The position numbers and the translations under genes are program-made. Of a stretch of DNA of 64,000 nucleotides, positions 9,951-19,700 are shown piece after piece. Location: NCBI RefSeq assembly GCF_012932675.1, contig NZ_JAAIIF010000009.1, positions 124,001 to 188,000 on the forward strand. Reading direction: 5' to 3'. The notes beneath the pieces were generated by a model. The model made no database searches, was not told where the DNA came from, and worked only from the letters and a program-made list of their open reading frames with translations. The stretch comes from Bifidobacterium erythrocebi (GTDB lineage: Bacteria; Actinomycetota; Actinomycetes; Actinomycetales; Bifidobacteriaceae). Each line of letters starts with the position of its first letter. Positions within the stretch are counted from its first letter, which is position 1.

Positions 9951-10403
9951 TCAGTCCTCGCCGCCATTGCGCAATTCGTTGATCGCCGCCTGGAAGTCCT
10001 CAAGGTTCTCGAAGTTCTGGTACACGCTCGCGAACCGCATGTACGCCACCTCGTCCAGATCGCGCAACGGCTTGAGAATCGCCTTGCCGACCTCCGCCGA
10101 CGTGACCTGCGCCTGACCGGCCGAACGCAGATCCTCCTCGACCCGCTGCCCGAGCTTCTTCAGATCGGCCTCCTGCACCGGCCTGCCCTGGCATGCCTTG
10201 CGCACCCCGGAGATCACCTTGTCGCGGTTGAACGGCTCCAGGCTTCCGGAGCGCTTCTCCACCAGCAGCGTGGTGGTCTCCAATGTGGTGAAGCGACGGT
10301 TGCAGTGCAGGCACAGACGCCGACGCCGAATGGAGTATCCGTCCTCGCTCACACGCGTCTCGATGACCTTGGTTTCGGAATGATGACAATAAGGGCAATG
10401 CAT
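9951..10403 (-). CDS. nrdR: Transcriptional repressor NrdR
   Basis: Zinc-finger/ATP-cone repressor of ribonucleotide reductase genes. It shows the N-terminal zinc ribbon (MHCPYC ... RLCLHCNRRFTT) and the ATP-cone with FNRDKVISGVRKAC and the DEVAYMRFASVYQNF segment. Family members begin exactly at MxCPxC, so the ATG at 10403 is preferred over the ATG four codons upstream (10415). The gene lies next to the LysM protein and lexA, an arrangement conserved in actinobacteria. Target operators are not near this copy. Confidence 0.95.
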   Translation of the reverse strand: MHCPYCHHSETKVIETRVSEDGYSIRRRRLCLHCNRRFTTLETTTLLVEKRSGSLEPFNRDKVISGVRKACQGRPVQEADLKKLGQRVEEDLRSAGQAQVTSAEVGKAILKPLRDLDEVAYMRFASVYQNFENLEDFQAAINELRNGGED

Positions 10404-10468
10404 GACCCCCACCATACCCGAAACCGCAGGAATTCGCGTGTTGCAACGCGATTTTACATATGAGGCGG

Positions 10469-10870
10469 CTAATCGGCGGGCACGATGATCCGCTGCCCGG
10501 GAACAAGCACCGCCGAATCGAGCTCGTTCAACGACATGAGCTCGTTCACCGTCTGCGCAATATCACCCCCTTTTGGAGTCACCGAGGACGCGTACGCCCA
10601 TAGGGTGTCTCCCGGACGCACCGTATAGCTCACCACCCGTGTCGGCAGCGTTGCCGAATCGGCTTGCGGCAGCTTCACCACATCCGCCACGGACCATACG
10701 GCGGCCACGGCCAGCAACGAGACGAGCACGCAGACCCATCGCCTCCTTCCTGCCGCACCAAGCAAACCCATCGCCCTGGAACGGTGCGAATGGGCCGCAG
10801 TGCCCGCATCCCCGAATTCACCGGCCGTATCGTTAACGCCAGTCTGCACATCGACCATGCCGTCCATCAT
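10469..10870 (-). CDS. LysM membrane protein, probable SOS-induced cell-division inhibitor
   Basis: About 133 residues: a hydrophilic N-terminus, one membrane helix (RRRWVCVLVSLLAVAAVWSV) and an extracytoplasmic LysM domain (YTVRPGDTLWAYA ... VPGQRIIVP). It is divergent from lexA and shares its SOS-box promoter, as do YneA of Bacillus and its actinobacterial counterparts, which stop division during DNA damage. The longest frame begins at 10894, but that codon falls inside an SOS box; the ATG at 10870, preceded by a GGTGGT stretch, is a better start. Domain and placement are seen; the division-inhibitor role is inferred from synteny. Confidence 0.8.
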   Translation of the reverse strand: MMDGMVDVQTGVNDTAGEFGDAGTAAHSHRSRAMGLLGAAGRRRWVCVLVSLLAVAAVWSVADVVKLPQADSATLPTRVVSYTVRPGDTLWAYASSVTPKGGDIAQTVNELMSLNELDSAVLVPGQRIIVPAD

Positions 10871-10888
10871 CGCGACCACCAGCCTTTC

Positions 10889-10900
10889 GAACATCTGTTC
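10889..10900. promoter_or_regulatory. SOS (LexA) box 1, LysM-gene proximal
   Basis: GAACATCTGTTC matches the Gram-positive/actinobacterial LexA consensus GAAC-N4-GTTC exactly. It lies in the lexA/LysM divergent promoter. Confidence 0.8.
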
Positions 10901-10904
10901 TATC

Positions 10905-10916
10905 GAACGTTTGTTC
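10905..10916. promoter_or_regulatory. SOS (LexA) box 2
   Basis: GAACGTTTGTTC is an exact GAAC-N4-GTTC match, 16 bases (centre to centre) from box 1, so two LexA dimers could bind side by side. Confidence 0.8.
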
Positions 10917-10924
10917 TAAGTGTT

Positions 10925-10936
10925 GCACAGATGTTC
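10925..10936. promoter_or_regulatory. Possible degenerate SOS box 3
   Basis: GCACAGATGTTC has one mismatch in the left half (GCAC for GAAC) and a perfect right half. It sits in the middle of the divergent promoter. Confidence 0.4.
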
Positions 10937-10958
10937 GAATAGCGCAACCCGCCACATC

Positions 10959-10970
10959 GAACAAATGTTT
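10959..10970. promoter_or_regulatory. SOS box 4, lexA proximal (one mismatch)
   Basis: GAACAAATGTTT keeps the left half and has one change in the right half. It lies 53 bases before the lexA start codon and is suited to autoregulation. Confidence 0.65.
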
Positions 10971-11022
10971 GATTTCAGCGGGGATTCACGTTAAGCTGAG
11001 TGGAACGACGAAAGGAGCGCCC

Positions 11023-11754
11023 ATGAGCACTGCCCCCCGCACAACCCAATCAGACGCCGCGGTGGCCGATCTTACCGACCGCCAGCTCCAGGTGCTCAAG
11101 GCGATCACCACATACCAGAACGAGCGCGGCTTCGTCCCCTCGTTCCGCGAGATAGGCGCGGCGGCAGGCCTGAAAAGCCCCTCGTCGGTCAAGCACCAGC
11201 TGCAGATGCTGGAAGACAAAGGCTATATCCGTCTCAACGCCAACAAGGGTCGCGCCGTCGAGATCCTGCGCGATCCGTTCTGCCAGGAACCCGACGAAGT
11301 CGATGCCCCCGGCGGCCGTGAAGGCGTCGCGACCATCATCCCCTTTCCGGCGGCAAAGGCCAGCGAAGCCGTTCTGGAGTCCCGCGATATTCCGTTGGTG
11401 GGTCGCATCGCCGCAGGAGCGCCGATCACCGCGGAGCAGCATATCGATGATGTGATGCGCCTGCCCGAGCGTCTTACCGGCACCGGCGGCAACATGTTCA
11501 TGCTGGAGGTGCATGGCGATTCCATGATCGACGCCGCGATCTGCAACGGCGACTTCGTGGTGGTGCGCGAACAGCATACGGCGGTGAACGGCGATATCGT
11601 CGCGGCACTGCTTGACGGCGAGGCAACGGTGAAGACGTTCCGCAAGGAGAACGGACACGTATGGCTCATGCCGCACAATCCCGCCTACTCCCCCATCGAC
11701 GGCACACACGCCACCATTATGGGGAAGGTGGTCACCGTCCTTCGAAAGCTGTAG
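11023..11754 (+). CDS. lexA: SOS-response repressor/protease LexA
   Basis: 243-residue LexA. The N-terminal winged helix (LTDRQLQVLKAI ... SFREIGAAAGLKSPSSVKHQL, about 17-60) binds SOS boxes; the C-terminal S24 peptidase domain has the self-cleavage Ala131-Gly132 bond (RIAAGAP), Ser167 (HGDSMID) and Lys204 (ATVKTF). The ATG at 11023 is chosen because AAAGGAG lies 5 bases upstream. Several SOS boxes in the divergent promoter indicate autoregulation and co-control of the LysM gene. A further SOS box at 42852 shows the Y-family polymerase belongs to the same regulon. Confidence 0.97.
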   Translation: MSTAPRTTQSDAAVADLTDRQLQVLKAITTYQNERGFVPSFREIGAAAGLKSPSSVKHQLQMLEDKGYIRLNANKGRAVEILRDPFCQEPDEVDAPGGREGVATIIPFPAAKASEAVLESRDIPLVGRIAAGAPITAEQHIDDVMRLPERLTGTGGNMFMLEVHGDSMIDAAICNGDFVVVREQHTAVNGDIVAALLDGEATVKTFRKENGHVWLMPHNPAYSPIDGTHATIMGKVVTVLRKL

Positions 11755-11774
11755 AGTCAATCCCGGAAATACCG

Positions 11775-11803
11775 CGAGACCCCGGCCATGCGCCGGGGTC
11801 TCG
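11775..11803 (+). terminator. lexA terminator hairpin
   Basis: Perfect 12-bp GC-rich stem (11775-11786 / 11792-11803) with a 5-nt loop lies 20 bases after the lexA stop. There is no long T-run. Confidence 0.7.
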
Positions 11804-11831
11804 TCGTATCTGAGGCTAAACGCAAATGGTA

Positions 11832-11848
11832 TTGAGAAGCAGTCTCAA
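11832..11848. promoter_or_regulatory. Inverted repeat upstream of the CDF exporter
   Basis: TTGAGA-N5-TCTCAA lies 24 bases before the exporter start codon. Its position and symmetry suit an operator for a metal-responsive regulator (Fur/Zur or ArsR type); the regulator is not identified. Confidence 0.4.
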
Positions 11849-11871
11849 CTGCACGAGGGAAAGGAACCGAC

Positions 11872-12795
11872 ATGGCACACACGCATACCGCGCCCCAAGG
11901 CAAGGGGCATCAGCAACGTCTGATGGCCACATTGGCGGTCACCGTCACCGTATTCGTCGTCGAAGTCGTGGCGGCGTTCATCACCGATTCGCTGGCGCTG
12001 CTCACCGATGCCGGCCATATGCTCACCGATGTCTCCGTGCTGATCGCCTCCACCATCACCGCCATACTGATGCGGCGCAAGCCCAACAGCACCCGCACCT
12101 GGGGCTGGGCCCGGCTTGAGGTCATCACCGCGGCATGCGGCGCGCTGGTACTGCTGTTCGTCGGCATCTACGCGCTGTTCGAGGCCTGCATGCGGCTGTT
12201 CGGCAATTCCGAGGCCGAGATCAACGATGTCCGGCTGCTGCTGTTCGTCGGCATACTGGGCCTCGTGGCCAATATCGTCTCCATCACCATTCTCTCTGCG
12301 CAACGCGGCGACAATATGAACATGAAGGCGGCCTTCCTTGAAGTGATGAACGACGCCCTGGGATCGGTGGCCGTGGTCGCGTCCGCCCTAGTCATGCTGA
12401 CGACCGGCTGGGATAAGTTCGACGCGATCGCCGGCGGCATCATCGCCCTGATGATGATCCCCCGCGCCATCAAGCTGCTGCACAACGCCGTACGCGTGCT
12501 GTTGGAGGAGACCCCTCAGGGATTGGATCTCGACGAGGTGCGCAAGCACCTGGAATCGGTGCCGCGCGTGGTCGCCGTGCATGACCTGCACGCCAGCACC
12601 GTTTCGACCGGCATGCCGATTCTGATGGCGCATGTGGTGGTGGAGAACGGCCTGACCATGGAGGAAGGCGCGGATATCCTCAAGCAACTGCAGGATTGCC
12701 TGCGCGAGCATTTCCCCGTATCGGTGCCGCACACCACCTTCCAGCTCGAACCGGAAGGCTACGACTCCCCCTCCGCCGACAAGATGCATCGCTGA
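11872..12795 (+). CDS. Cation diffusion facilitator (Zn2+-type metal exporter)
   Basis: 307-residue CDF exporter with about six membrane helices and a cytoplasmic C-terminal domain. It starts with a His-rich N-terminus (MAHTHTAPQGKGH), common in zinc CDFs. The helix-2 metal motif DAGHMLTD is intact. In helix 5 the usual His is Glu (EVMNDALGS), a change seen in some actinobacterial CDFs that may affect metal choice. A GGAAAGGAA ribosome site lies upstream of the ATG. An inverted repeat directly upstream may serve metal regulation. Zinc is the most likely substrate but is not proven. Confidence 0.88.
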   Translation: MAHTHTAPQGKGHQQRLMATLAVTVTVFVVEVVAAFITDSLALLTDAGHMLTDVSVLIASTITAILMRRKPNSTRTWGWARLEVITAACGALVLLFVGIYALFEACMRLFGNSEAEINDVRLLLFVGILGLVANIVSITILSAQRGDNMNMKAAFLEVMNDALGSVAVVASALVMLTTGWDKFDAIAGGIIALMMIPRAIKLLHNAVRVLLEETPQGLDLDEVRKHLESVPRVVAVHDLHASTVSTGMPILMAHVVVENGLTMEEGADILKQLQDCLREHFPVSVPHTTFQLEPEGYDSPSADKMHR

Positions 12796-12817
12796 TCGGT
12801 CTCCCTAACAAACCAGT

Positions 12818-12846
12818 GTGCCTTGCACAAGCCCCATGCAAGGCGC
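12818..12846 (+). terminator. Possible terminator after CDF gene
   Basis: 10-bp stem (GTGCCTTGCA with TGCAAGGCGC, one G-T pair) with a 9-nt loop lies 22 bases past the stop, without a T-run. Confidence 0.4.
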
Positions 12847-12937
12847 GCCTGCCAATATCATCCCGTCCACGTCGCGAAAGCGCATGAAACCACACGTCGA
12901 CTGATAGTTCACGACAGAAAAGTCCGCAGAAATACAA

Positions 12938-12970
12938 GAACGGGACGCCGCACTAGGCAGCGTCCCGTTC
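12938..12970 (-). terminator. ldh terminator
   Basis: 11-bp stem (12938-12948 / 12960-12970) lies 30 bases after the ldh stop. On the minus strand it is followed by a T-rich TTGTATTTC tract. Confidence 0.75.
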
Positions 12971-13000
12971 CTATTCGGTCTATGACCGTCGGCGAATGAA

Positions 13001-14002
<1,002 letters not shown>

Positions 14003-14118
14003 TCATTCCTCACAACATCCCTTTCACCCTACTCACACAACCTGACACTGTCAGCGCTCACATCCATCGCATGCCGCAGCGGCGCACGACGAAACGCCCA
14101 CGGATATAGGCAAATCGT

Positions 14119-15783
14119 CTAATCAATCGCCGCCGCAACGATTTGCGCCGACAGCCTGTCGTCCACATCGGCCGACACGTGCACGCCGTTGTCCAGCCAC
14201 TGCACGTCCTGAACATGCCCGTATTCCCTGATCTGAGACAACAGCGCGCCCGCCGAATACGGCAGCAGCGCCTCCACATGCACGCCCGGCGTGGGCAGCA
14301 GCGCCTCGACCGCGGCACGCAGTTCAGCGACGCCACCACCGGAATATGCGGAGACGATGTGCGCGTCGGGTTCGAGCGCGGCCAGACGCCCCAGCGTGGC
14401 CTCGTCGCACAGGTCGGCCTTGTTGAAGGCCAGAATACGCGGGATGGCGGCGGTGCCCTCGATATCCGCAAGAATCTCGTTGACCGCTTCGATCTGCGAG
14501 AACGGATCGGGGTGCGAGGCATCCACCACATGCAGGATCACGTCGGCCTCGGCGACCTCCTCCAACGTGGACTTGAACGCCTCGACCAGCTGCGTGGGCA
14601 GTCTGCGCACGAATCCGACCGTGTCCACATACGCGTACAGGCGGCCGTCCCTGGCCTTGGTACGGCGCACCGCGGTATCGAGCGTGGCGAACAGCGCGTT
14701 CTCCACCAGCTCGCCCGATCCGGTCAGACGGTTCGTCAACGACGATTTGCCGGCGTTCGTATAGCCGACCACGGCGATGGTGGGCAGACCGTAGCGGCGG
14801 CGCGAGCCGCGCTTGACCTCGCGGGCCGGGGCCATCTGCGCGATCTGCTTCTTCAACCGCGCGATGCGCGTACGAATCACGCGGCGGTCCATTTCGATCT
14901 GCGTCTCGCCCGGGCCACGCGATCCGATGCCGCCGTTCTGCCCGGCGGCCTGGCCACCGGCCTGACGCGACAGGGACCCGCCCCAGCCACGTAGACGCGG
15001 AAGCATGTATTCGAGCTGCGCCAGCTCCACCTGGGCCTTGCCCTCACGGGAAGTGGCGTGCTGGGCGAAGATGTCGAGGATCACGGCGGTGCGGTCCACC
15101 ACCTTCACCTTGGCGGCGTCCTCCAGGCCACGGCGTTGGCTCGGCGGCAGGTCGTCGTCGACCACGATCGTATCGGCCTCCTCGCGCGCCACGATGTCGG
15201 CGATCTCCTTCGCCTTGCCGGAGCCCACGTATGTGGCGGCGTCCGGCCTCGAACGGTGCTGCAGCAGACCGTCGCACACCTCGGCGCCGGCGGTCTCGGC
15301 CAGCGCGGCCAGCTCTCGCAGCGATTCCTCGGCCTTGGCCTGCGTGGTCACGGCGCTCGACCATACGCCCACCAGCACCACACGCTCCAGACGCACCTTG
15401 CGGTATTCGACTTCGGTGACGTCCTGCAGCTCGCCAAGGCCCGCAACATGCTTGAGCTGATTACGCGACTCTCGTTCGGCCCATTCCTCGTTGCCGGAGG
15501 AGTCGAAATTCACACCATGCGTGTTGTCACCGAGCAGCACCTCAGATGATTCGGCGAGCACGTTCGCGTCGGATCGCGCCGGCTCACCGCCTGCCTTACG
15601 GATCGTCTCGTCGGCCTCGCCGATATCGTCGGTCTTGTCGCTCAGGGTCAATGCCACCTCGTTCTCGTTTCGTCGCCGCCCACGCCCCGTCATAGCCGGC
15701 GGGTACGGCGAACCGTTCTCCATGCTCGCCGGCCGGGCGCGACCACGCGGGGCATCATGGCGGGCATGATTCATTATTATCAT
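14119..15783 (-). CDS. hflX: Ribosome-associated GTPase HflX
   Basis: Translational GTPase that splits stalled or hibernating ribosomes. The chain shows the HflX N-domain with a TYVGSGKAKEI segment, a Gly/Gln-rich linker (SRQAGGQAAGQNGGIGSRGPGETQ), then the G domain: G1 GYTNAGKSS, G3 DTVGF, G4 NKAD. The N-terminal boundary is uncertain: the frame is open to a GTG at 15867, and ATG codons occur at 15783, 15774, 15723 and 15693, none with a convincing ribosome site; 15783 is provisional. It is divergent from the methyltransferase gene. Confidence 0.9.
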   Translation of the reverse strand: MIIMNHARHDAPRGRARPASMENGSPYPPAMTGRGRRRNENEVALTLSDKTDDIGEADETIRKAGGEPARSDANVLAESSEVLLGDNTHGVNFDSSGNEEWAERESRNQLKHVAGLGELQDVTEVEYRKVRLERVVLVGVWSSAVTTQAKAEESLRELAALAETAGAEVCDGLLQHRSRPDAATYVGSGKAKEIADIVAREEADTIVVDDDLPPSQRRGLEDAAKVKVVDRTAVILDIFAQHATSREGKAQVELAQLEYMLPRLRGWGGSLSRQAGGQAAGQNGGIGSRGPGETQIEMDRRVIRTRIARLKKQIAQMAPAREVKRGSRRRYGLPTIAVVGYTNAGKSSLTNRLTGSGELVENALFATLDTAVRRTKARDGRLYAYVDTVGFVRRLPTQLVEAFKSTLEEVAEADVILHVVDASHPDPFSQIEAVNEILADIEGTAAIPRILAFNKADLCDEATLGRLAALEPDAHIVSAYSGGGVAELRAAVEALLPTPGVHVEALLPYSAGALLSQIREYGHVQDVQWLDNGVHVSADVDDRLSAQIVAAAID

Positions 15784-15954
15784 CTTGTGAGGTGACAGAC
15801 CGGCCTTCGTCCACTTCGCCGCGAGCGAACCGCGCAACGGACGCGGAGCCTGCGGCCGAAACCACACGACGGCACAGGCGAACAGCCGGCGACAGACGAC
15901 AACCCAAGTACGGCAAGTACGGACAGACCAGACGCAGAAAGGCGCGGACCAATC

Positions 15955-16590
15955 ATGGCGGAACAGTATTTCTCGGCCGACCCCTCATCGAAGGACGTAC
16001 GGCGTACCCTGCACGTGCAGCTGCGCGGGGCCGATGTCGAGGTCGAGGTATCGAACGGCGTGTTCTCCGGATCGCGTCTTGACCTGGGCACGTCCGTGCT
16101 GCTCAAGCAGGTTCCGGAACCGCCCGAGCAGGGCAATCTGCTTGATCTGGGCTGCGGCTGGGGGCCGATCGCATTGTCGCTGGCCATGGCCTCGCCGCAG
16201 GCGAACGTGTGGGCGCTGGACGTGAACGAGCGCGCCTTGGAGCTGACGGCGATCAACGCCAAACGCAATGGCTGCGCGAATGTCAGGACCGTGCGCACCG
16301 ATGCCGACGCCCTGCCGGTCGATCCGAAGGCGGTCGACCCGGACATGACCTTCGACGTGATCTGGTCGAACCCGCCGATCCGCATCGGCAAGGAGGCCCT
16401 GCACACGCTGCTGATGAACTGGCTGCCGCGTCTTTCGGACAATGGCAGGGCCTATCTGGTGGTGCAGAAGAATCTGGGCGCCGACTCGCTGATCAACTGG
16501 CTTGCGGACGAGCTGGGCGAAGGGTACAAGGTGTCGAAGTACCATAGCGCCAAGGGATTCCGCGTGATCGAGGTCTCGCGCGCGGCATAA
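15955..16590 (+). CDS. RsmC-like class I SAM-dependent methyltransferase
   Basis: 211-residue Rossmann-fold methyltransferase resembling the catalytic domain of RsmC/RsmD-type 16S rRNA guanine-N2 methyltransferases. Motif I DLGCGWGPIALSLA and motif IV SNPPIRIG (NPP-aromatic/hydrophobic signature of base N-methylation) are clear. It lacks the N-terminal duplicated domain of E. coli RsmC, as is common in actinobacteria. The precise RNA target is inferred only. It starts with an ATG, with an AAAGG about 12 bases upstream. Confidence 0.85.
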   Translation: MAEQYFSADPSSKDVRRTLHVQLRGADVEVEVSNGVFSGSRLDLGTSVLLKQVPEPPEQGNLLDLGCGWGPIALSLAMASPQANVWALDVNERALELTAINAKRNGCANVRTVRTDADALPVDPKAVDPDMTFDVIWSNPPIRIGKEALHTLLMNWLPRLSDNGRAYLVVQKNLGADSLINWLADELGEGYKVSKYHSAKGFRVIEVSRAA

Positions 16591-16602
16591 CGGTAAGCAA
16601 TA

Positions 16603-16657
16603 TAGACATGGTCTAAAGGAAGGTTACGAGCCGAGCGCACCATGGTCACATGACCAT
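16603..16657. promoter_or_regulatory. Two inverted repeats upstream of hrpA
   Basis: TAGAC-ATG-GTCTA (16603-16615) and ATGGTCA-CA-TGACCAT (16642-16657) lie in the 192-base gap between the methyltransferase and hrpA. They may be operators; no regulator is known. Confidence 0.3.
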
Positions 16658-16782
16658 ATGACCGCGCCCGCGAAACCGCAGAACACCTGAAACGCACACC
16701 GAACCGCATCATCCAGGATCCCGCACGGGAACCCGCACAAACCACATCGTCCACGTCATACCCATTCAAGCTAAGGATGCTG

Positions 16783-19700
16783 ATGAAATTCGTTTACCCA
16801 CCTGAACTGCCGGTGTCGGCCGCACGCGACGACATCGCCCAAGCCGTTCGTTCGAGCCAGGTGGTCATCGTCTCCGGCCAGACGGGTTCCGGCAAGACCA
16901 CTCAGCTGCCGAAGATCCTGCTGGAGCTCGGCCGCGGCTCGCATGGCCATCAGATCGTGCACACGCAGCCCCGCCGCATCGCCGCACGCACCGTGGCGGA
17001 ACGCATCGCCGCCGAAATGGGCGTGCGTCTGGGCGACGAGATCGGCTACCAGGTGCGTTTCACCGACGACACGTCCAAGTCCACGCGGCTCAAGGTCGTC
17101 ACCGACGGCATCCTGCTGGCGCAGATCCAGCGCGACCCGAAGCTCAGCGCCTACGACACCATCGTGATCGACGAGGCGCACGAACGCAGCCTGAACATCG
17201 ACTTCCTGCTCGGCTACCTGACCGCCCTGCTGCCCAAACGCCGCGACCTGAAGCTCATCATCACGTCCGCGACCATCGATTCGGTGAAGTTCCAGCAGCA
17301 TTTCGAGCATGCCCTGCACACCAAGGTGCCGGTGATCGAGGTGTCCGGGCGCACCTACCCCGTGCAGATCGTGTACGAGCCGTTGGGCGCGGCACCGGCG
17401 CTGATGCATGACGTGCCGGGCTTCGCGCGCGGCGTGGACCCCGGCAGCGACGAATACGGCACCGAGGACAGCGCCGGCGAGACCGACATGCCCACCGCCG
17501 TGGCACGCGCCTGCAGCGAGCTCATCATCCATTCGAGCCATGAGCGCGGCGCGCGCGACATTCTCGTCTTCGCCTCCGGCGAGCGCGACATCCATGAGTT
17601 CGAGTCCGCGTTGCGGCATCATCTCGGCCCGCGCGCGGAGGATATGCGCCGCCCGGACGCCATCGAGATCATGCCCCTGTTCGCCAGGCTTTCCGCGGCC
17701 GACCAGCATAAGGTGTTCGAGTCGCATACGCATCAGCGCATCGTGATCGCCACGAACGTGGCCGAGACGTCGCTTACGGTTCCGGGCATCCGCTATGTGG
17801 TCGACCCGGGCACGGCGCGTATCTCCCGGTATTCCAAGACGGCGAAGGTGCAGCGTCTGCCGATCGAGCCGATCAGTCAGGCCAGCGCCGACCAGCGTTC
17901 GGGCCGATGCGGCCGTGTGGCGGACGGCATTGCGATCCGCCTGTACAGTCGTGAGGATTATGAGACGCGCCCGCGGTTCACCGACCCCGAGATCCTACGT
18001 ACCTCGCTGGGCGCGGTGGTGCTGCACATGCTCAGCGTGGGCGTGGCGCGCACCGCCAAGGATGTGACCGAGTTCGGCTTCATCGACCCGCCGGACATGA
18101 AGGCCGTGTCCGATGGTTTCAACGAGCTGACCGAGCTGAAGGCCGTGGCACGCAGGCATGGCGAGGTGACGCTGACGCATATCGGCCGCCAGCTGGCGCG
18201 TATTCCGATCGACGTGCGCCTGGGGCGCATGGTGATCGAGGCCGCGCGTTCCACCTCCCCCAATACGCTGGCCGCGGTGTTGGTCGTGGTGGCGTTCCTG
18301 AGCCTGCAGGATCCGCGCGAGCGCCCGGAGGAGCATCGCGAGGAGGCGGACCGCATCCACAACCGGTACGCCGATCCGACCAGTGATTTCCTGACCGCGT
18401 TGAATATCTGGGACCGTGTGTTCCAGGCCGACGGCGAGCCGAGCAACAATGCGCTGCGCCGTATCTGCAAGACCGAGTATTTCAGCTGGCTGCGCATGCG
18501 CCAATGGAAGGATCTGGTCGCGCAGTTGCGCCAGATGTGCCGTGAAATGAAGTTCAAGGTGGGCGATCCGCTGCCGAGTTCTCGCGCTGGGCTGGAGATC
18601 CGCCAGCTGCCGTTGAACCAGCAGGCGGCGCATAGCCTGTGCTGTTCGTGGGACGCCGAGGGCATTCACAAGTCCATGCTTTCCGGCTTGCTGTCCATGA
18701 TGGGCATGCAGGTGGTGCGCGAACCGAAGGCCTCGGATTTCGCGGGGCTCAAGGGTGCGGCCAAGGCGAAGGCGATCAAGCGCGCGCAGAAGATGGCGAA
18801 GAACGACTATCAGGGTGCCCGCGGCACGCATTTCGCCCTGTTCCCCGCGTCCGCGGTGGCCAAGTCGACGCCGAGCTGGGTGATGAGCACCGAACTGGTG
18901 GAGACCTCTCGCCTGTGGGCGCGGTATTGCGCCGCGATCGACCCGGCGTGGGCCGAGCCGCTGGCCGGTTCGCTCACCCGAGTCACCTATGCCGAACCGC
19001 ATTGGTCCGGTTCGCGTGGCTCGGCGGTGGCGAGCGCGAAGGTGCTGCTGTATGGCCTGCCGATCGTGCAGGACCGCAAGGTGCTGTGGGGCCGTATCAA
19101 TCCGCCTGAGGCGCGTGATTTCCTGATCCGTCAGGGTCTGGTCGAGGGCGATATCCAGCAGCGGTTCAGCTATGACGATTTCGTGCGCAGGAATCTGCGC
19201 ATTCTTGAGGATGCCGCGGATGATGCGAATCGTACGCGTCAGATCGCGCAGACCATTACGGATGAGGATCTGTTCGACTTCTACAATCGTGTGATTCCGC
19301 AGGATGTGACGTCGCTGGCGTCGTTGGCGAAATGGTGGAAGACGAACCATGATGCCGATCCGACGCTGCTTGATTTCGATCCGTCCAAGGTGGAGCGTCT
19401 GGGCGAGGCCGATTCGGTGAGTCTGGACGATTATCCGGATCATTGGCATACGCGCGGCACGGATGGCCAGCCCATCGACCTGCGTCTGTCGTATATCTAC
19501 GATCCGACCGACCCGGATGATGGCGTCACCGTGCATGTGCCGTTGAAGGCGTTGGGACGTATCACGCCGGAGCAGTTCACCTGGAATGTGCCCGGCCTGA
19601 TGGATGAGCTGCTGCTTGCCATGATCAAGGCGTTGCCCAAGCAGCTGCGCGTGCAGTTCGTGCCGGCGCCCGATGCCGCGCGTAAGATCCGCGCGTGGAT

